Of a stretch of 10,323 nucleotides of DNA, positions 1-6,993 are shown in pieces. This DNA comes from Anaerolineales bacterium (lineage in GTDB: Bacteria > Chloroflexota > Anaerolineae > Anaerolineales > Villigracilaceae): NCBI GenBank assembly GCA_028689195.1, contig JAQTWR010000067.1, positions 1 to 10,323 of the forward strand, given 5' to 3'. How positions within the stretch are numbered: the first letter of the stretch is position 1; each line of letters begins with the position of its first letter. The translations under genes were made by a program, and so were the position numbers. The notes under the pieces are model-generated. The model was not told the origin of the DNA. It ran no database searches and worked only from the letters and a program-made list of their open reading frames with translations.

Positions 1-103
1 ATTTGACTCCGTCGCGTTCACGCAAACATGATACGCGCGGCAAAACAATTATGACATAAAAATAGAATTTACGCGGAATGATTTTTTTGACGCCGCGCCG
101 CCG

Positions 104-1186
104 TTATTCGTCTCCAAACGAAACGCCCACATTGCGCGCGGTAACAACCGCGTCGTCGGTGAGTTTGACTCGTTTTGGAACGGCAAGCGCTTCTGCGAGC
201 GGGATGTCGGTAATCGTTCCGCCTTGCAGCGCCACCATGCGGTCGTATCCGCCGCGCGCGGCAAGACGAACTGCGGCTGCGCCATATCGCGTGGCGAGCG
301 AGCGGTCAAACGACGTGGGAGTCCCGCCACGCTGCAAATGTCCCAGAACGGTTACGCGCGATTCAAATCCCTGCTTCTCGATATATTCCGCCACCGCCTG
401 ACCGATTCCGCCGAGACGCGGCACAAAGACCTCGTCGCCCTGACGGGCAAAGAGCTGCGCGCCGCCTTCGGGTTTTGCGCCCTCAGATACGGCAAGGATG
501 CTGAACTTGCCGCCCTCGTTATCGCGTTGGTGAATCTTTGCCATGACGCTCTCGAACTTAAACGGAATTTCGGGAATCAAGATCACATCCGCGCCGCCAG
601 AGATTCCCGCCTGCAGCGCGATGAAACCCGCGTCGCGTCCCATCAATTCCAGCACCATAACGCGGTGATGCGATTCGGCGGTGGTGTGCAGCCGATCCAG
701 CGCGTCGGTGGCGATGTTGAGCGCGGTATCGAAACCGAAGGTAATTTCTGTGCCGCCAATATCGTTGTCAATCGTTTTGGGGACGCCGATGACGCGCGCG
801 CCTTTTTGCGCGAGTTCGTGCGCGATGCGTAACGTGCCGTCGCCGCCGATGACGAGCAGCGCGTCCAACTCCAGATTTCGAATCGCTTTTACGATTTCGT
901 CCGAAACGTCAATGACACTTTCTTTGCCGTCGCGGATAATTTTGCGCGCATACGGGTTGCCGCGATTCGCCGCGCCGAGAATCGTACCGCCGCGCGGCAA
1001 AATTCCGCGCACGTCCGCCAAACCCAGCGGGATGATTCCATCTTCATCAAGAAAACCGTCGTAGCCGTTTTTGATTCCCAATACCTGACAACCATAGACA
1101 TTAATGGCGGTTTTGACCGCCGCGCGAATGACCGCGTTCAGCCCGGGCGCGTCGCCGCCGCCGGTGAGAATTCCGATTTTCTTCAT
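104..1186 (-). CDS. pfkA: 6-phosphofructokinase, group III (mixed G/K active-site type)
   Basis: Cytoplasmic kinase that phosphorylates fructose 6-phosphate to fructose 1,6-bisphosphate, the committed step of glycolysis. The 360-residue product starts with the glycine-rich KKIGILTGGGDAPGLN nucleotide loop (residues 2-17). It has GGDGT at 114-118, the catalytic PKTIDND segment at 136-142 (Asp140 is the expected general base), MGRDAG at 182-187 and LGHLQRGG at 281-288. Length is normal for a bacterial single-domain PFK. The GGDGT glycine, equivalent to E. coli Gly104, is typical of ATP users. The lysine in PKTIDND, where E. coli has PGTIDND, is typical of PPi-dependent and group III enzymes. 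The phosphoryl donor is therefore probably ATP but is not settled by sequence. The start is supported by AAGGAG about 8 bases upstream. It lies 23 bases after the decarboxylase stop, so it is probably the last gene of a three-gene transcript. No clear terminator is visible in the 103 bases beyond it. Confidence 0.95.
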   Translation of the reverse strand: MKKIGILTGGGDAPGLNAVIRAAVKTAINVYGCQVLGIKNGYDGFLDEDGIIPLGLADVRGILPRGGTILGAANRGNPYARKIIRDGKESVIDVSDEIVKAIRNLELDALLVIGGDGTLRIAHELAQKGARVIGVPKTIDNDIGGTEITFGFDTALNIATDALDRLHTTAESHHRVMVLELMGRDAGFIALQAGISGGADVILIPEIPFKFESVMAKIHQRDNEGGKFSILAVSEGAKPEGGAQLFARQGDEVFVPRLGGIGQAVAEYIEKQGFESRVTVLGHLQRGGTPTSFDRSLATRYGAAAVRLAARGGYDRMVALQGGTITDIPLAEALAVPKRVKLTDDAVVTARNVGVSFGDE

Positions 1187-1209
1187 GGAGATTTCTCCTT
1201 CTTCGATAC

Positions 1210-2184
1210 TTACCCGATGACGCGCGCGCCGCCGCCCGCCCCCGCGACCAGCACGTTAATCACGCCTGGCAATTCGCGCAATTTTTCTTCCACTTCTTTT
1301 GCGTAATCGCTCGGGCAAATCACATGCACGTTTGCGCCCGCATCCACCGTATAGGCGACGGGAAGCCCCCTGCCGCGCCATTCGCGGACGGCGTGGAAAA
1401 TTCCAACCGTTGCGTTTTGCCAATACATCAGCGGCGGGTTGGATGTCATCATTACGGCGTGCATCATATCCGAATCCAGTTCGATGATATTTGCAAACGA
1501 TTCAAAGTCTTTGTCGAGGATGGCGCGGCGGCAAATTTCCAGCCTGCGCAGAGTATCTTCTACGCGCGCGTTTTGCAGCGGACTGGTGGAAGCGATGGCG
1601 TGTCCCTCGGTGGAGCCTGTCTTTTTGTGCGCGGAACTGACGACCGCGATGCAATCCATCAACGCCCAATGATCTGCCTGCGCGATGGAAAACGCGTAAG
1701 AGTCTTCCTCGTCCTTTCCCATTTGCCATTCGACAAACCCCGCAGGAATGGAGCGCGCGGCAGACCCCGACCCGCGACGCGCGAGGCGCGAGAGTTCCGC
1801 TTCGCTCAAATTTAATCCCGCCGCCGCGCTCGCCGCTAACGCCAGCGCCCCAAACGCCGCCGCCGATGAAGCAATGCCCGCGCCTGCGGGGAAATTATTC
1901 TCGCTTTTCACTTCGGCTTTTTCCTGAATATTCGCCATGCCGCGCACAAGATCGAGGATGGACGAAACGCGATCCAAGCCTTTGCCCGTCACGGCATAAT
2001 CGTTAATGAGAAGCGAATCGGATTTGGAAGAATTAAACGCAACGGTCGTCCGCGCAAACAGCCCGTCGAGATTCATGGAAATGGAGCCGTTGACGGGGAG
2101 GCGCAGGGCGTTATCCCGATTCCCCCAATATTTGATGAATGCGATGTTGGCGCAAGCGACGCTGGTTGAAGTTGAATGAGTCAT
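1210..2184 (-). CDS. mvaD: Diphosphomevalonate (or phosphomevalonate) decarboxylase
   Basis: GHMP-superfamily enzyme of the mevalonate route: ATP-dependent decarboxylation of mevalonate 5-diphosphate to isopentenyl diphosphate or, in a known Chloroflexi variant, of mevalonate 5-phosphate to isopentenyl phosphate. From the chosen start it has 324 residues, the usual bacterial length. Visible motifs are NIAFIKYWGNRD (13-24; the family has WGKRD), the GHMP loop PAGAGIASSAAAFGAL (99-114), GSGSAARS (138-145, Arg144), HKKTGSTEGH (186-195) and YTVDAGANVH (278-287, catalytic Asp281). Key residues Asn13, Lys18, Arg144 and Asp281 are present, but the lysine of WGKRD is Asn22. I chose the ATG at 2184 rather than the longer frame from 2241, because the extra 19 residues are not family-like, the longer form would overlap the upstream cyclase gene, and an AAGG element lies about 11 bases before this ATG. 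It follows the cyclase by 28 bases and precedes pfk by 23, suggesting cotranscription. Confidence 0.9.
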   Translation of the reverse strand: MTHSTSTSVACANIAFIKYWGNRDNALRLPVNGSISMNLDGLFARTTVAFNSSKSDSLLINDYAVTGKGLDRVSSILDLVRGMANIQEKAEVKSENNFPAGAGIASSAAAFGALALAASAAAGLNLSEAELSRLARRGSGSAARSIPAGFVEWQMGKDEEDSYAFSIAQADHWALMDCIAVVSSAHKKTGSTEGHAIASTSPLQNARVEDTLRRLEICRRAILDKDFESFANIIELDSDMMHAVMMTSNPPLMYWQNATVGIFHAVREWRGRGLPVAYTVDAGANVHVICPSDYAKEVEEKLRELPGVINVLVAGAGGGARVIG

Positions 2185-2212
2185 TTTGATAAGAACCTTT
2201 TTGAAATTGTAA

Positions 2213-3688
2213 TCACTCGCCCAAAAGATCGCGGGGCGCATCCACTTCCACCCGGTTGCGTCCGTTTTCTTTGGCGATATGCAATAATTGACCTGCGCGT
2301 TCGATCACGCCGCTCAATCTGGCGCGATGAACTTTGACAAACTCTTCGGTGTTTCCGGGTTCGGGAAACAACGTAGCCACGCCGATACTTACGGTGACGC
2401 TGATGTTTTCCTCGCCGGGCAGGGAAAGCCCCGCCGCCGCTTTTCTTAAACGTTCTGCGGTTGAGCCCGCCTCCGCCAAACCGATTTCAGGCAGCAGCGT
2501 CACGAATTCTTCGCCTCCATAACGGCTGACAAGGTCCACGTCGCGCACGCCAATGCGTAAAATATCGGCAATCGCTTTTAGTACGAGGTCGCCCACGGCG
2601 TAACCGTATCGGTCGTTGAATCTTTTGAAGTGGTCTATATCCACGAACAACACGGAAAGCGGGCGCTTGAAACGCTGGACGCGATTCGTCTCGCGCAAGC
2701 CGAATTCATATAATCCGCGGCGGTTATATAAATTAGTCAACGGGTCCAAAAGAGCCATGCGCTGCGTCTCTTCGTACAAATGCGCGTTCTGGAAGGCGAT
2801 GCTCGCCTGCAAGGTGAAAGCCTGCAAACGCCGAATATGTTCCTCGGCGAAATAATTCTCTGTAGAACTGTTGAGGTTCAATAAGCCAACCGCTTCATTG
2901 TTCATGAGAATGGGCGTCGAAAGACAGGATAAAATCCAATGGGATTCAAACATTGCGACCCAATCCGGTTCATGGCGCGTATTTGGAATAATTATAGGTT
3001 CGCGCGATTCGATGACCCGCCTGCAAACGGGGAAATTGCCAATTTGGATTTCGCGCCCCACAAAGCGATTATCCCGCACAGATTCGTAATCATCAGCGCA
3101 GAGATGACGCACCACGCGCAGGGCGTCGCCTTCTTTCAACATGATGTTGATGGAAACATGCGGCACAACCTTGCCGACGTTTTCGACCATCCTATCGAGC
3201 ACGTCGTCGAGTTTCAACGTACTCGACAGGGCTATGCCCATGTCGCGCAGCGCTTCTGAAAAGATGCGTTGATTTCGCTCCCTCTCCTCGCTTTGACGCA
3301 GGGTCTCTTCCGCTTTTTTGCGGTCGTTGATGTTAACGGAATACTCCACCATATATTCCATTTCGCCTTGCTCGTTGTAGAGCGGACAGCCATGCACTTC
3401 GGCATAATAGGAAGTCCCGTCTGTCTTGTAATGGACATGCTCCACCACTTTGGCGCTGCGGCTTTCAAGAACATGCTTCATCGGGCAGGGATGCTCGCGT
3501 CCTTCGCAGGGAGATTGAAGGCGGTGCGTCAACTCATAACATGTGCGGGCTTGCGCCACGCCCAAATTGCGCGCCGCTTTGTTCGCAAACGCAATGGAGT
3601 AGTCCGCTACACGGACGACATAAAAAGGCTCATCCAATGCGTCAAAAGTCTTCTGGTAAAAATCAAACGCCGCCGTATGCGAGGGCAT
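2213..3688 (-). CDS. PAS-GAF-GGDEF diguanylate cyclase
   Basis: Predicted soluble sensor enzyme that makes cyclic di-GMP from two GTP. There is no signal peptide or membrane segment in its 491 residues. Residues about 10-123 form a PAS domain carrying an unusual Cys/His cluster (Cys50, His55, Cys61, His66, Cys68). Residues 122-150 look like a signalling helix, about 150-305 a GAF domain, and 312-483 the GGDEF domain. The cyclase has DPLTNLYNRRG (315-325), metal-binding Asp350, HFKRFND (353-359), an intact active loop GGEEF (391-395) and an intact product-inhibition site RDVD (382-385), exactly five residues before it. Oddities: the usual GHxxGD reads GYAVGD (362-367), and the late DxALYxAK motif is degenerate (GQLLHIAK, 466-473). 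The start is well supported by AGGAGG six bases upstream. It is the first gene of a leftward run with the decarboxylase and PFK. Activity is likely but not certain; the ligand of the PAS and GAF domains is unknown. Confidence 0.93.
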   Translation of the reverse strand: MPSHTAAFDFYQKTFDALDEPFYVVRVADYSIAFANKAARNLGVAQARTCYELTHRLQSPCEGREHPCPMKHVLESRSAKVVEHVHYKTDGTSYYAEVHGCPLYNEQGEMEYMVEYSVNINDRKKAEETLRQSEERERNQRIFSEALRDMGIALSSTLKLDDVLDRMVENVGKVVPHVSINIMLKEGDALRVVRHLCADDYESVRDNRFVGREIQIGNFPVCRRVIESREPIIIPNTRHEPDWVAMFESHWILSCLSTPILMNNEAVGLLNLNSSTENYFAEEHIRRLQAFTLQASIAFQNAHLYEETQRMALLDPLTNLYNRRGLYEFGLRETNRVQRFKRPLSVLFVDIDHFKRFNDRYGYAVGDLVLKAIADILRIGVRDVDLVSRYGGEEFVTLLPEIGLAEAGSTAERLRKAAAGLSLPGEENISVTVSIGVATLFPEPGNTEEFVKVHRARLSGVIERAGQLLHIAKENGRNRVEVDAPRDLLGE

Positions 3689-3708
3689 ATAACGCCTCCT
3701 GTTTTTTT

Positions 3709-3714
3709 ATTATA
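3709..3714 (-). promoter_or_regulatory. Candidate -10 box for the leftward operon
   Basis: On the minus strand this reads TATAAT, a perfect consensus -10, lying 20 bases before the ATG of the diguanylate cyclase gene and just upstream of its AGGAGG. A TTGACC is present at 3726-3731 but only 11 bases away, too close for a standard -35. At 16-18 base spacing no good -35 is seen. The promoter is therefore either activator-dependent or not real. The rest of the 145-base divergent region (3689-3833) shows only a weak TAAAAT (3804-3809) on the plus strand for the radical SAM gene. Confidence 0.35.
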
Positions 3715-3825
3715 GCGTGTTAGGCGGTCAAATACTATCCAAAACGGATGCGATAGGTGATAATTAAGGCGGTTCGCAAAGTTATATTCGGCTTGCGCTG
3801 CGATAAAATTAGTCAGGTCTAACGT

Positions 3826-3831
3826 AAGGAG
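3826..3831 (+). promoter_or_regulatory. Ribosome binding site deciding the radical SAM start
   Basis: AAGGAG is followed by two adjacent ATG codons, at 3834 and 3837. The spacing is only 2 bases to the first but 5 bases to the second, so the second ATG is the better start. The product differs by a single methionine. Confidence 0.6.
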
Positions 3832-3836
3832 CGATG

Positions 3837-5102
3837 ATGACAATTTCTTCAAAACCAACAACCGCCTGGGCTGAAGTGGATGAGAATGGGCGGCTCATTC
3901 TGCCGCCCGACGTAATCTCGCGCTTCGGCTTGCAGCCCGGCGCAAAAGTCCGTTTGGATGAAGGCGGAAATTTCGTGCGGATGCACCGCCCCGTAACGCA
4001 CCTCGCCAAAGTTTATATCGAGCCGACCGTCGCGTGCAACCTCGACTGCATCACCTGTTTCCGCAACGCGTGGGAGCAGCCCATCGGGCGCATGACCGAG
4101 GAAACTTTCGAGAAAATTCTGGACGGCTTGAAAAAGATGAACCCGATTCCCAGCGTCTATTTCGGCGGGATCGGCGAACCGCTTTTTCACGTCAAAACCA
4201 TCGAGTGGATTCGACGCGTTAAAGAACTCGGCGTCAAAACGGAACTCATCACCAACGGGACGATTCTCACCGAGAAGAAATCCCGCGAACTGATAGACGC
4301 GGGACTCGACGTGTTGTGGGTTTCGCTCGACCGCGCGACTCCCGAATCCTACGGCGACGTGCGTCTGGGCGCGGAACTTCCGAACGTCATAGCGAATCTT
4401 CAGCGGTTGATTAAAATGCGCGCGCCGGGGCATTATCCAAAACCCGATATTGGCGTGGCTTTTGTCGCGATGAAGCGCAACATCACCGACCTGCCAAACG
4501 TCATCAAAATCGGCAAATCTTTGCGCGCAAGATATTTTTCGGTCAGCAACTTGCAGCCCGCGACCATCGAAATGCAAGACGACCGTCTTTATAACCGCAC
4601 CGTGCGCGACATTGCCTACCTGCAAGCGCCGCACCTCCCGCAATTGAGCCTCCCTAAAATGGACTTTGACGAAAATACCCGCGACGTTTTATTCGACGTT
4701 TTCAACAGCGGACTGAACATCAGCTACGCGGGCAACAATTGGGGCGGCGCGAACGACGTGTGCAACTTCGTCGAGAACGGAACCATGTCCATCGCGTGGA
4801 CGGGAGACGTCAGCCCGTGCTGGCCCCTGATGCACACGCACATGAGCTACCTGCACAATAAGCCGCGTCTTTCTCAAAAACATATCATCGGCAACGTCAA
4901 TCAAAGATCGCTTTCCGAACTCTGGCTCGACCCCGAATATATTGCCTACCGCGAGCGTTTGCATAACTTCGCCTTCGCGCCCTGCACCTTCTGCGGCGGC
5001 TGCGACCTTTCCGAAACGAACGAGGAAGATTGCCTCGGCAACACCGTCGCGCCCGTTTGCGGCGGATGCCTGTGGGCGCAAGGCGTGATTCAATGCCCGT
5101 AA
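3837..5102 (+). CDS. Radical SAM/SPASM protein, tungsten-oxidoreductase maturase type, with N-terminal AbrB-like domain
   Basis: Predicted iron-sulfur enzyme using S-adenosylmethionine radical chemistry, 421 residues. Residues about 11-50 (pattern AEVDENGRLILPPDVISRFG then LQPGAKVRL) look like an AbrB/SpoVT swapped-hairpin segment. The radical SAM core follows, with CNLDCITC (Cys67, Cys71, Cys74) for the SAM-binding [4Fe-4S] cluster, GGIGEP (110-115) and a TNGT strand end (139-142). The C-terminal part is cysteine-rich (Cys309, 328, 383, 386, 389, 399, 408, 411, 420), as expected of a SPASM domain holding auxiliary clusters. The overall pattern matches my recollection of the family named tungsten cofactor oxidoreductase radical SAM maturase, whose members sit beside aldehyde ferredoxin oxidoreductases; its exact reaction is unknown. 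No such oxidoreductase lies in the window, but a MoaD-like gene follows 2 kb downstream. Radical SAM/SPASM assignment is firm; the tungsten link is inference. A peptide-modifying role is the alternative. Confidence 0.88.
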   Translation: MTISSKPTTAWAEVDENGRLILPPDVISRFGLQPGAKVRLDEGGNFVRMHRPVTHLAKVYIEPTVACNLDCITCFRNAWEQPIGRMTEETFEKILDGLKKMNPIPSVYFGGIGEPLFHVKTIEWIRRVKELGVKTELITNGTILTEKKSRELIDAGLDVLWVSLDRATPESYGDVRLGAELPNVIANLQRLIKMRAPGHYPKPDIGVAFVAMKRNITDLPNVIKIGKSLRARYFSVSNLQPATIEMQDDRLYNRTVRDIAYLQAPHLPQLSLPKMDFDENTRDVLFDVFNSGLNISYAGNNWGGANDVCNFVENGTMSIAWTGDVSPCWPLMHTHMSYLHNKPRLSQKHIIGNVNQRSLSELWLDPEYIAYRERLHNFAFAPCTFCGGCDLSETNEEDCLGNTVAPVCGGCLWAQGVIQCP

Positions 5103-5110
5103 TTTGCCTG

Positions 5111-5139
5111 TTGTGGTGATCGCTGATTTTCACTATAAT
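5111..5139 (+). promoter_or_regulatory. Sigma70-like promoter of the acyl-CoA synthetase gene
   Basis: A TTGTGG (-35, 5111-5116) and a perfect TATAAT (-10, 5134-5139) are separated by exactly 17 bases. The predicted transcription start is near 5146, about 50 bases before the gene's ATG at 5196. The -10 lies inside an inverted repeat (5121-5149), so binding of a regulator there should block polymerase. Confidence 0.6.
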
Positions 5140-5171
5140 CAAATCAGCGTAAACAAATATCAACGCTGATT
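5121..5171 (+). repeat. Three alternating 9-base repeats, operator-like, overlapping the promoter
   Basis: CGCTGATTT (5121-5129) and AAATCAGCG (5141-5149) are perfect inverted copies separated by 11 bases. ACGCTGATT (5163-5171) is an inverted copy of AATCAGCGT (5142-5150), 12 bases further on. The half-sites thus alternate forward, reverse, forward with centres about 20-22 bases apart, i.e. two helical turns, placing them on one face of the DNA. There is no T-run, so it is not a terminator. This suits a dimeric repressor such as a TetR-family fatty-acid regulator, but an intergenic repeat family is the alternative. Confidence 0.5.
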
Positions 5172-5185
5172 ATCAATTTCATAAT

Positions 5186-5190
5186 GGAGG
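5186..5190 (+). promoter_or_regulatory. Ribosome binding site deciding the acyl-CoA synthetase start
   Basis: GGAGG lies 5 bases before the ATG at 5196. The ATG at 5184 overlaps this GGAGG itself and has no ribosome site of its own, so the longer reading frame from 5184 is unlikely to be used. Confidence 0.65.
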
Positions 5191-5195
5191 CTGCT

Positions 5196-6821
5196 ATGCA
5201 AGGACAGATGATGGATTACCAACTGACAATCACGTCATTGTTGGAACGCGCCCGAAGGCTTTTTCCTAAAAAGGAAATCGTCACCAAAGCGGGACCCTCG
5301 TTGGAACGTTTTACCTACGCAGAAATGGTCGAACGCGTGGGGCGATTGGCAAACGCCCTCGAAAAACTTGGCGTACGCCGCGGCGACCGCGTAGCGACAT
5401 TCGCGTGGAATAACGCGCGACACCTTGAAATCTATTTTGCCGCGCCGTGCATGGGCGCGGTTTTGCATCCCATCAATTTGCGTTTGCCCGGCGATCAAAT
5501 TGCCTACATCGTCAACCATGCGGAAGACAAAGTCCTATTTGTCGATCCCAGCCTTTTGCCCGCCATCGAAAAGCTCGCGCCGTATTTGAAGAAGGTGGAG
5601 CATTTCATCATAATGGGCGACAAAGTCCCTGAAGGCACAACGATCAGCCCGGTCCACGCATACGAAGATTTATTAAAAGATTCCAGCGCGGATTATCCCT
5701 GGCCCCATTTGGGCGAAAACGAAGCCGCGGCAATGTGCTACACCTCAGGCACTACGGGCAACCCAAAGGGCGTGGTGTACTCGCATCGCTCCATTTACCT
5801 TCACAGCCTTGGCTTGAGCATGGCGGATTCCTTCGGGCTTTCAGAACGCGATATTTTCATGCCGGTCGTGCCGATGTTTCATGTGCTGGCTTGGGGAACG
5901 CCGTTCGCTACCGTGATGTTGGGGTCGAATCTGGTTTTCCCCGGCGCGCATCTTCAACCGCGCGATCTGGCGGAACTGATTCAATCAGAGAAGGTTACAT
6001 TGACCGCGGGCGTGCCAACCTTATGGATGGGCATTCTGAATTTGTTGGAAAACGAACGCTACGATTTAAGCAGCCTGCGTGGAATGATCGTCGGCGGCGC
6101 GGCGGCTCCGCAATCTATGATTGAAGCGTTTGAAAAGAAACACGGAATCACCGTCATGCACGCATGGGGAATGACCGAGATGAGTCCGCTTGGGACGGTG
6201 AGCCGCTTGAAGAGTTATCAAATGGATTTGCCCGACGACGAAAAGTTTACGCTCCGCGCCAAGCAAGGGACTTCGGTGCCGGGCGTTGAAATCCGCGCGA
6301 TTGACGAATCGGGCGGCGAAATTCCGTGGGACGGCAAAGCCTTTGGCGAATTGCAGGTGCGCGGTCCGTGGATTGTCAGCAGTTACTTTAATGACGACCG
6401 TTCAGCCGAATCTTTCCATGACGGCTGGTTCCGCACAGGCGATGTGGTGACGATTGACGCCGAGGGCTTCATCCAGATTGTTGATCGTTCAAAGGACGTA
6501 ATCAAGAGCGGCGGCGAGTGGATTTCAAGTCAGGATTTGGAAAACGCGATTATGGCGCATCCCAAAGTTTTGGAAGCGGCGGTGATCGCTGTGGCGCATC
6601 CAAAATGGCAGGAACGTCCGCTGGCTTGCGTGGTGCCAAAACCCGATTTCAAAGATTCTCTGACCAAAGAGGAAATTCTCGAACATCTTAAATCGCGCTT
6701 CTCTAAAATGTATTTGCCCGACGATGTGGTATTCATCGAATCTGTGCCAAAGACCAGCGTAGGCAAATTCGACAAGAAAGTTTTGCGCGTTCAGTTCAAA
6801 GATTTCAAACTGCCCGAATAA
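5196..6821 (+). CDS. AMP-forming fatty acyl-CoA synthetase (medium/long-chain)
   Basis: Cytoplasmic or membrane-associated enzyme that activates a carboxylic acid with ATP and CoA to acyl-CoA, AMP and PPi, feeding beta-oxidation or lipid synthesis. From the chosen start it has 541 residues, normal for the ANL superfamily. Motifs: P-loop [11 protein letters not shown] (182-192), the HAWGMTE adenine/acyl segment (322-328), TGD (414-416), hinge region [15 protein letters not shown] (430-444) and [11 protein letters not shown] near the end with catalytic Lys524. The N-terminus ([18 protein letters not shown]) and the GGEWIS motif resemble AlkK/FadD-like medium- to long-chain ligases; chain-length preference cannot be read reliably. 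It has its own promoter with a symmetric operator-like array, implying regulation separate from the radical SAM gene 93 bases upstream. A hairpin follows its stop by 10 bases. Its place between a probable tungsten-enzyme maturase and a MoaD-like gene hints, without proof, that the acid comes from an aldehyde oxidoreductase. Confidence 0.93.
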   Translation: MQGQMMDYQLTITSLLERARRLFPKKEIVTKAGPSLERFTYAEMVERVGRLANALEKLGVRRGDRVATFAWNNARHLEIYFAAPCMGAVLHPINLRLPGDQIAYIVNHAEDKVLFVDPSLLPAIEKLAPYLKKVEHFIIMGDKVPEGTTISPVHAYEDLLKDSSADYPWPHLGENEAAAMCYTSGTTGNPKGVVYSHRSIYLHSLGLSMADSFGLSERDIFMPVVPMFHVLAWGTPFATVMLGSNLVFPGAHLQPRDLAELIQSEKVTLTAGVPTLWMGILNLLENERYDLSSLRGMIVGGAAAPQSMIEAFEKKHGITVMHAWGMTEMSPLGTVSRLKSYQMDLPDDEKFTLRAKQGTSVPGVEIRAIDESGGEIPWDGKAFGELQVRGPWIVSSYFNDDRSAESFHDGWFRTGDVVTIDAEGFIQIVDRSKDVIKSGGEWISSQDLENAIMAHPKVLEAAVIAVAHPKWQERPLACVVPKPDFKDSLTKEEILEHLKSRFSKMYLPDDVVFIESVPKTSVGKFDKKVLRVQFKDFKLPE

Positions 6822-6831
6822 CCTGCTTTTC

Positions 6832-6859
6832 TGCAGCGCGACATAAATGTCGCGCTGCA
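6832..6859 (+). terminator. Strong 3' hairpin after the acyl-CoA synthetase
   Basis: TGCAGCGCGACAT and ATGTCGCGCTGCA form a perfect inverted repeat; the realistic fold is a 12-pair stem with a TAAA loop, 10 bases after the stop codon. There is no T-tract directly after it (AATTCTTG), so it may protect the mRNA 3' end or pause polymerase rather than act as a classic intrinsic terminator. Confidence 0.5.
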
Positions 6860-6881
6860 AATTCTTGTCAAAGACGCTGCT

Positions 6882-6993
6882 AAGGAACAAGGAATTTCAA
6901 AACCGTTTTTGCCACGGATTTCACTAATTTGCGCGAATTTTTAAATTTATCCGTGATAATCCGCGTAATTCGTGGCTGAATTTTTTGTTCCTT
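6882..6993 (+). repeat. 112-base imperfect palindromic intergenic element
   Basis: The element is bounded by AAGGAACAA (6882-6890) and its exact inverse TTGTTCCTT (6985-6993). Nested within are GCCACGGATT (6911-6920) and AATTCGTGGC (6967-6976), inverse copies with one mismatch. The interior is AT-rich with recurring short units of about 10 bases (CACGGATTT, CACTAATTT, CGCGAATTT, CCGTGATAAT, CCGCGTAATT). The right side of the inner stem is followed by a run of six T (6981-6986), so it could also end transcription of the synthetase gene. It resembles CACGGATT-type intergenic repeats that I recall from environmental bacterial genomes. No target-site duplication was seen. Together with the hairpin at 6832-6859 it makes up most of the 268-base gap between genes. 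Confidence 0.55.

Noticed and set aside
1..103. Terminator or further gene downstream of phosphofructokinase
   Set aside because: The GC-rich stretch 90-103 does not pair into a convincing stem ahead of the A/T-rich part, and no motif-bearing frame is present.
224..832. 202-codon open frame on the plus strand
   Set aside because: It lies wholly antisense to the phosphofructokinase gene, shows no family motif, and arises from the GC-rich codon pattern.
2185..2241. Longer N-terminal form of the decarboxylase starting at 2241
   Set aside because: The extra 19 residues are not family-like, the region overlaps the end of the cyclase gene, and the ATG at 2184 places Asn13 and Lys18 at family positions.
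3804..3809. TAAAAT as the -10 box of the radical SAM gene
   Set aside because: No recognisable -35 at 16-18 bases upstream; too weak to claim as a promoter.
3849..4643. 264-codon open frame on the minus strand
   Set aside because: Antisense to the radical SAM gene, whose motifs are unmistakable; no recognisable domain in the shadow frame.
5121..5149. Inverted repeat as the terminator of the radical SAM gene
   Set aside because: The stem is AT-rich, the loop is 11 bases, no T-run follows, and it contains a perfect -10 box at good distance from a -35.
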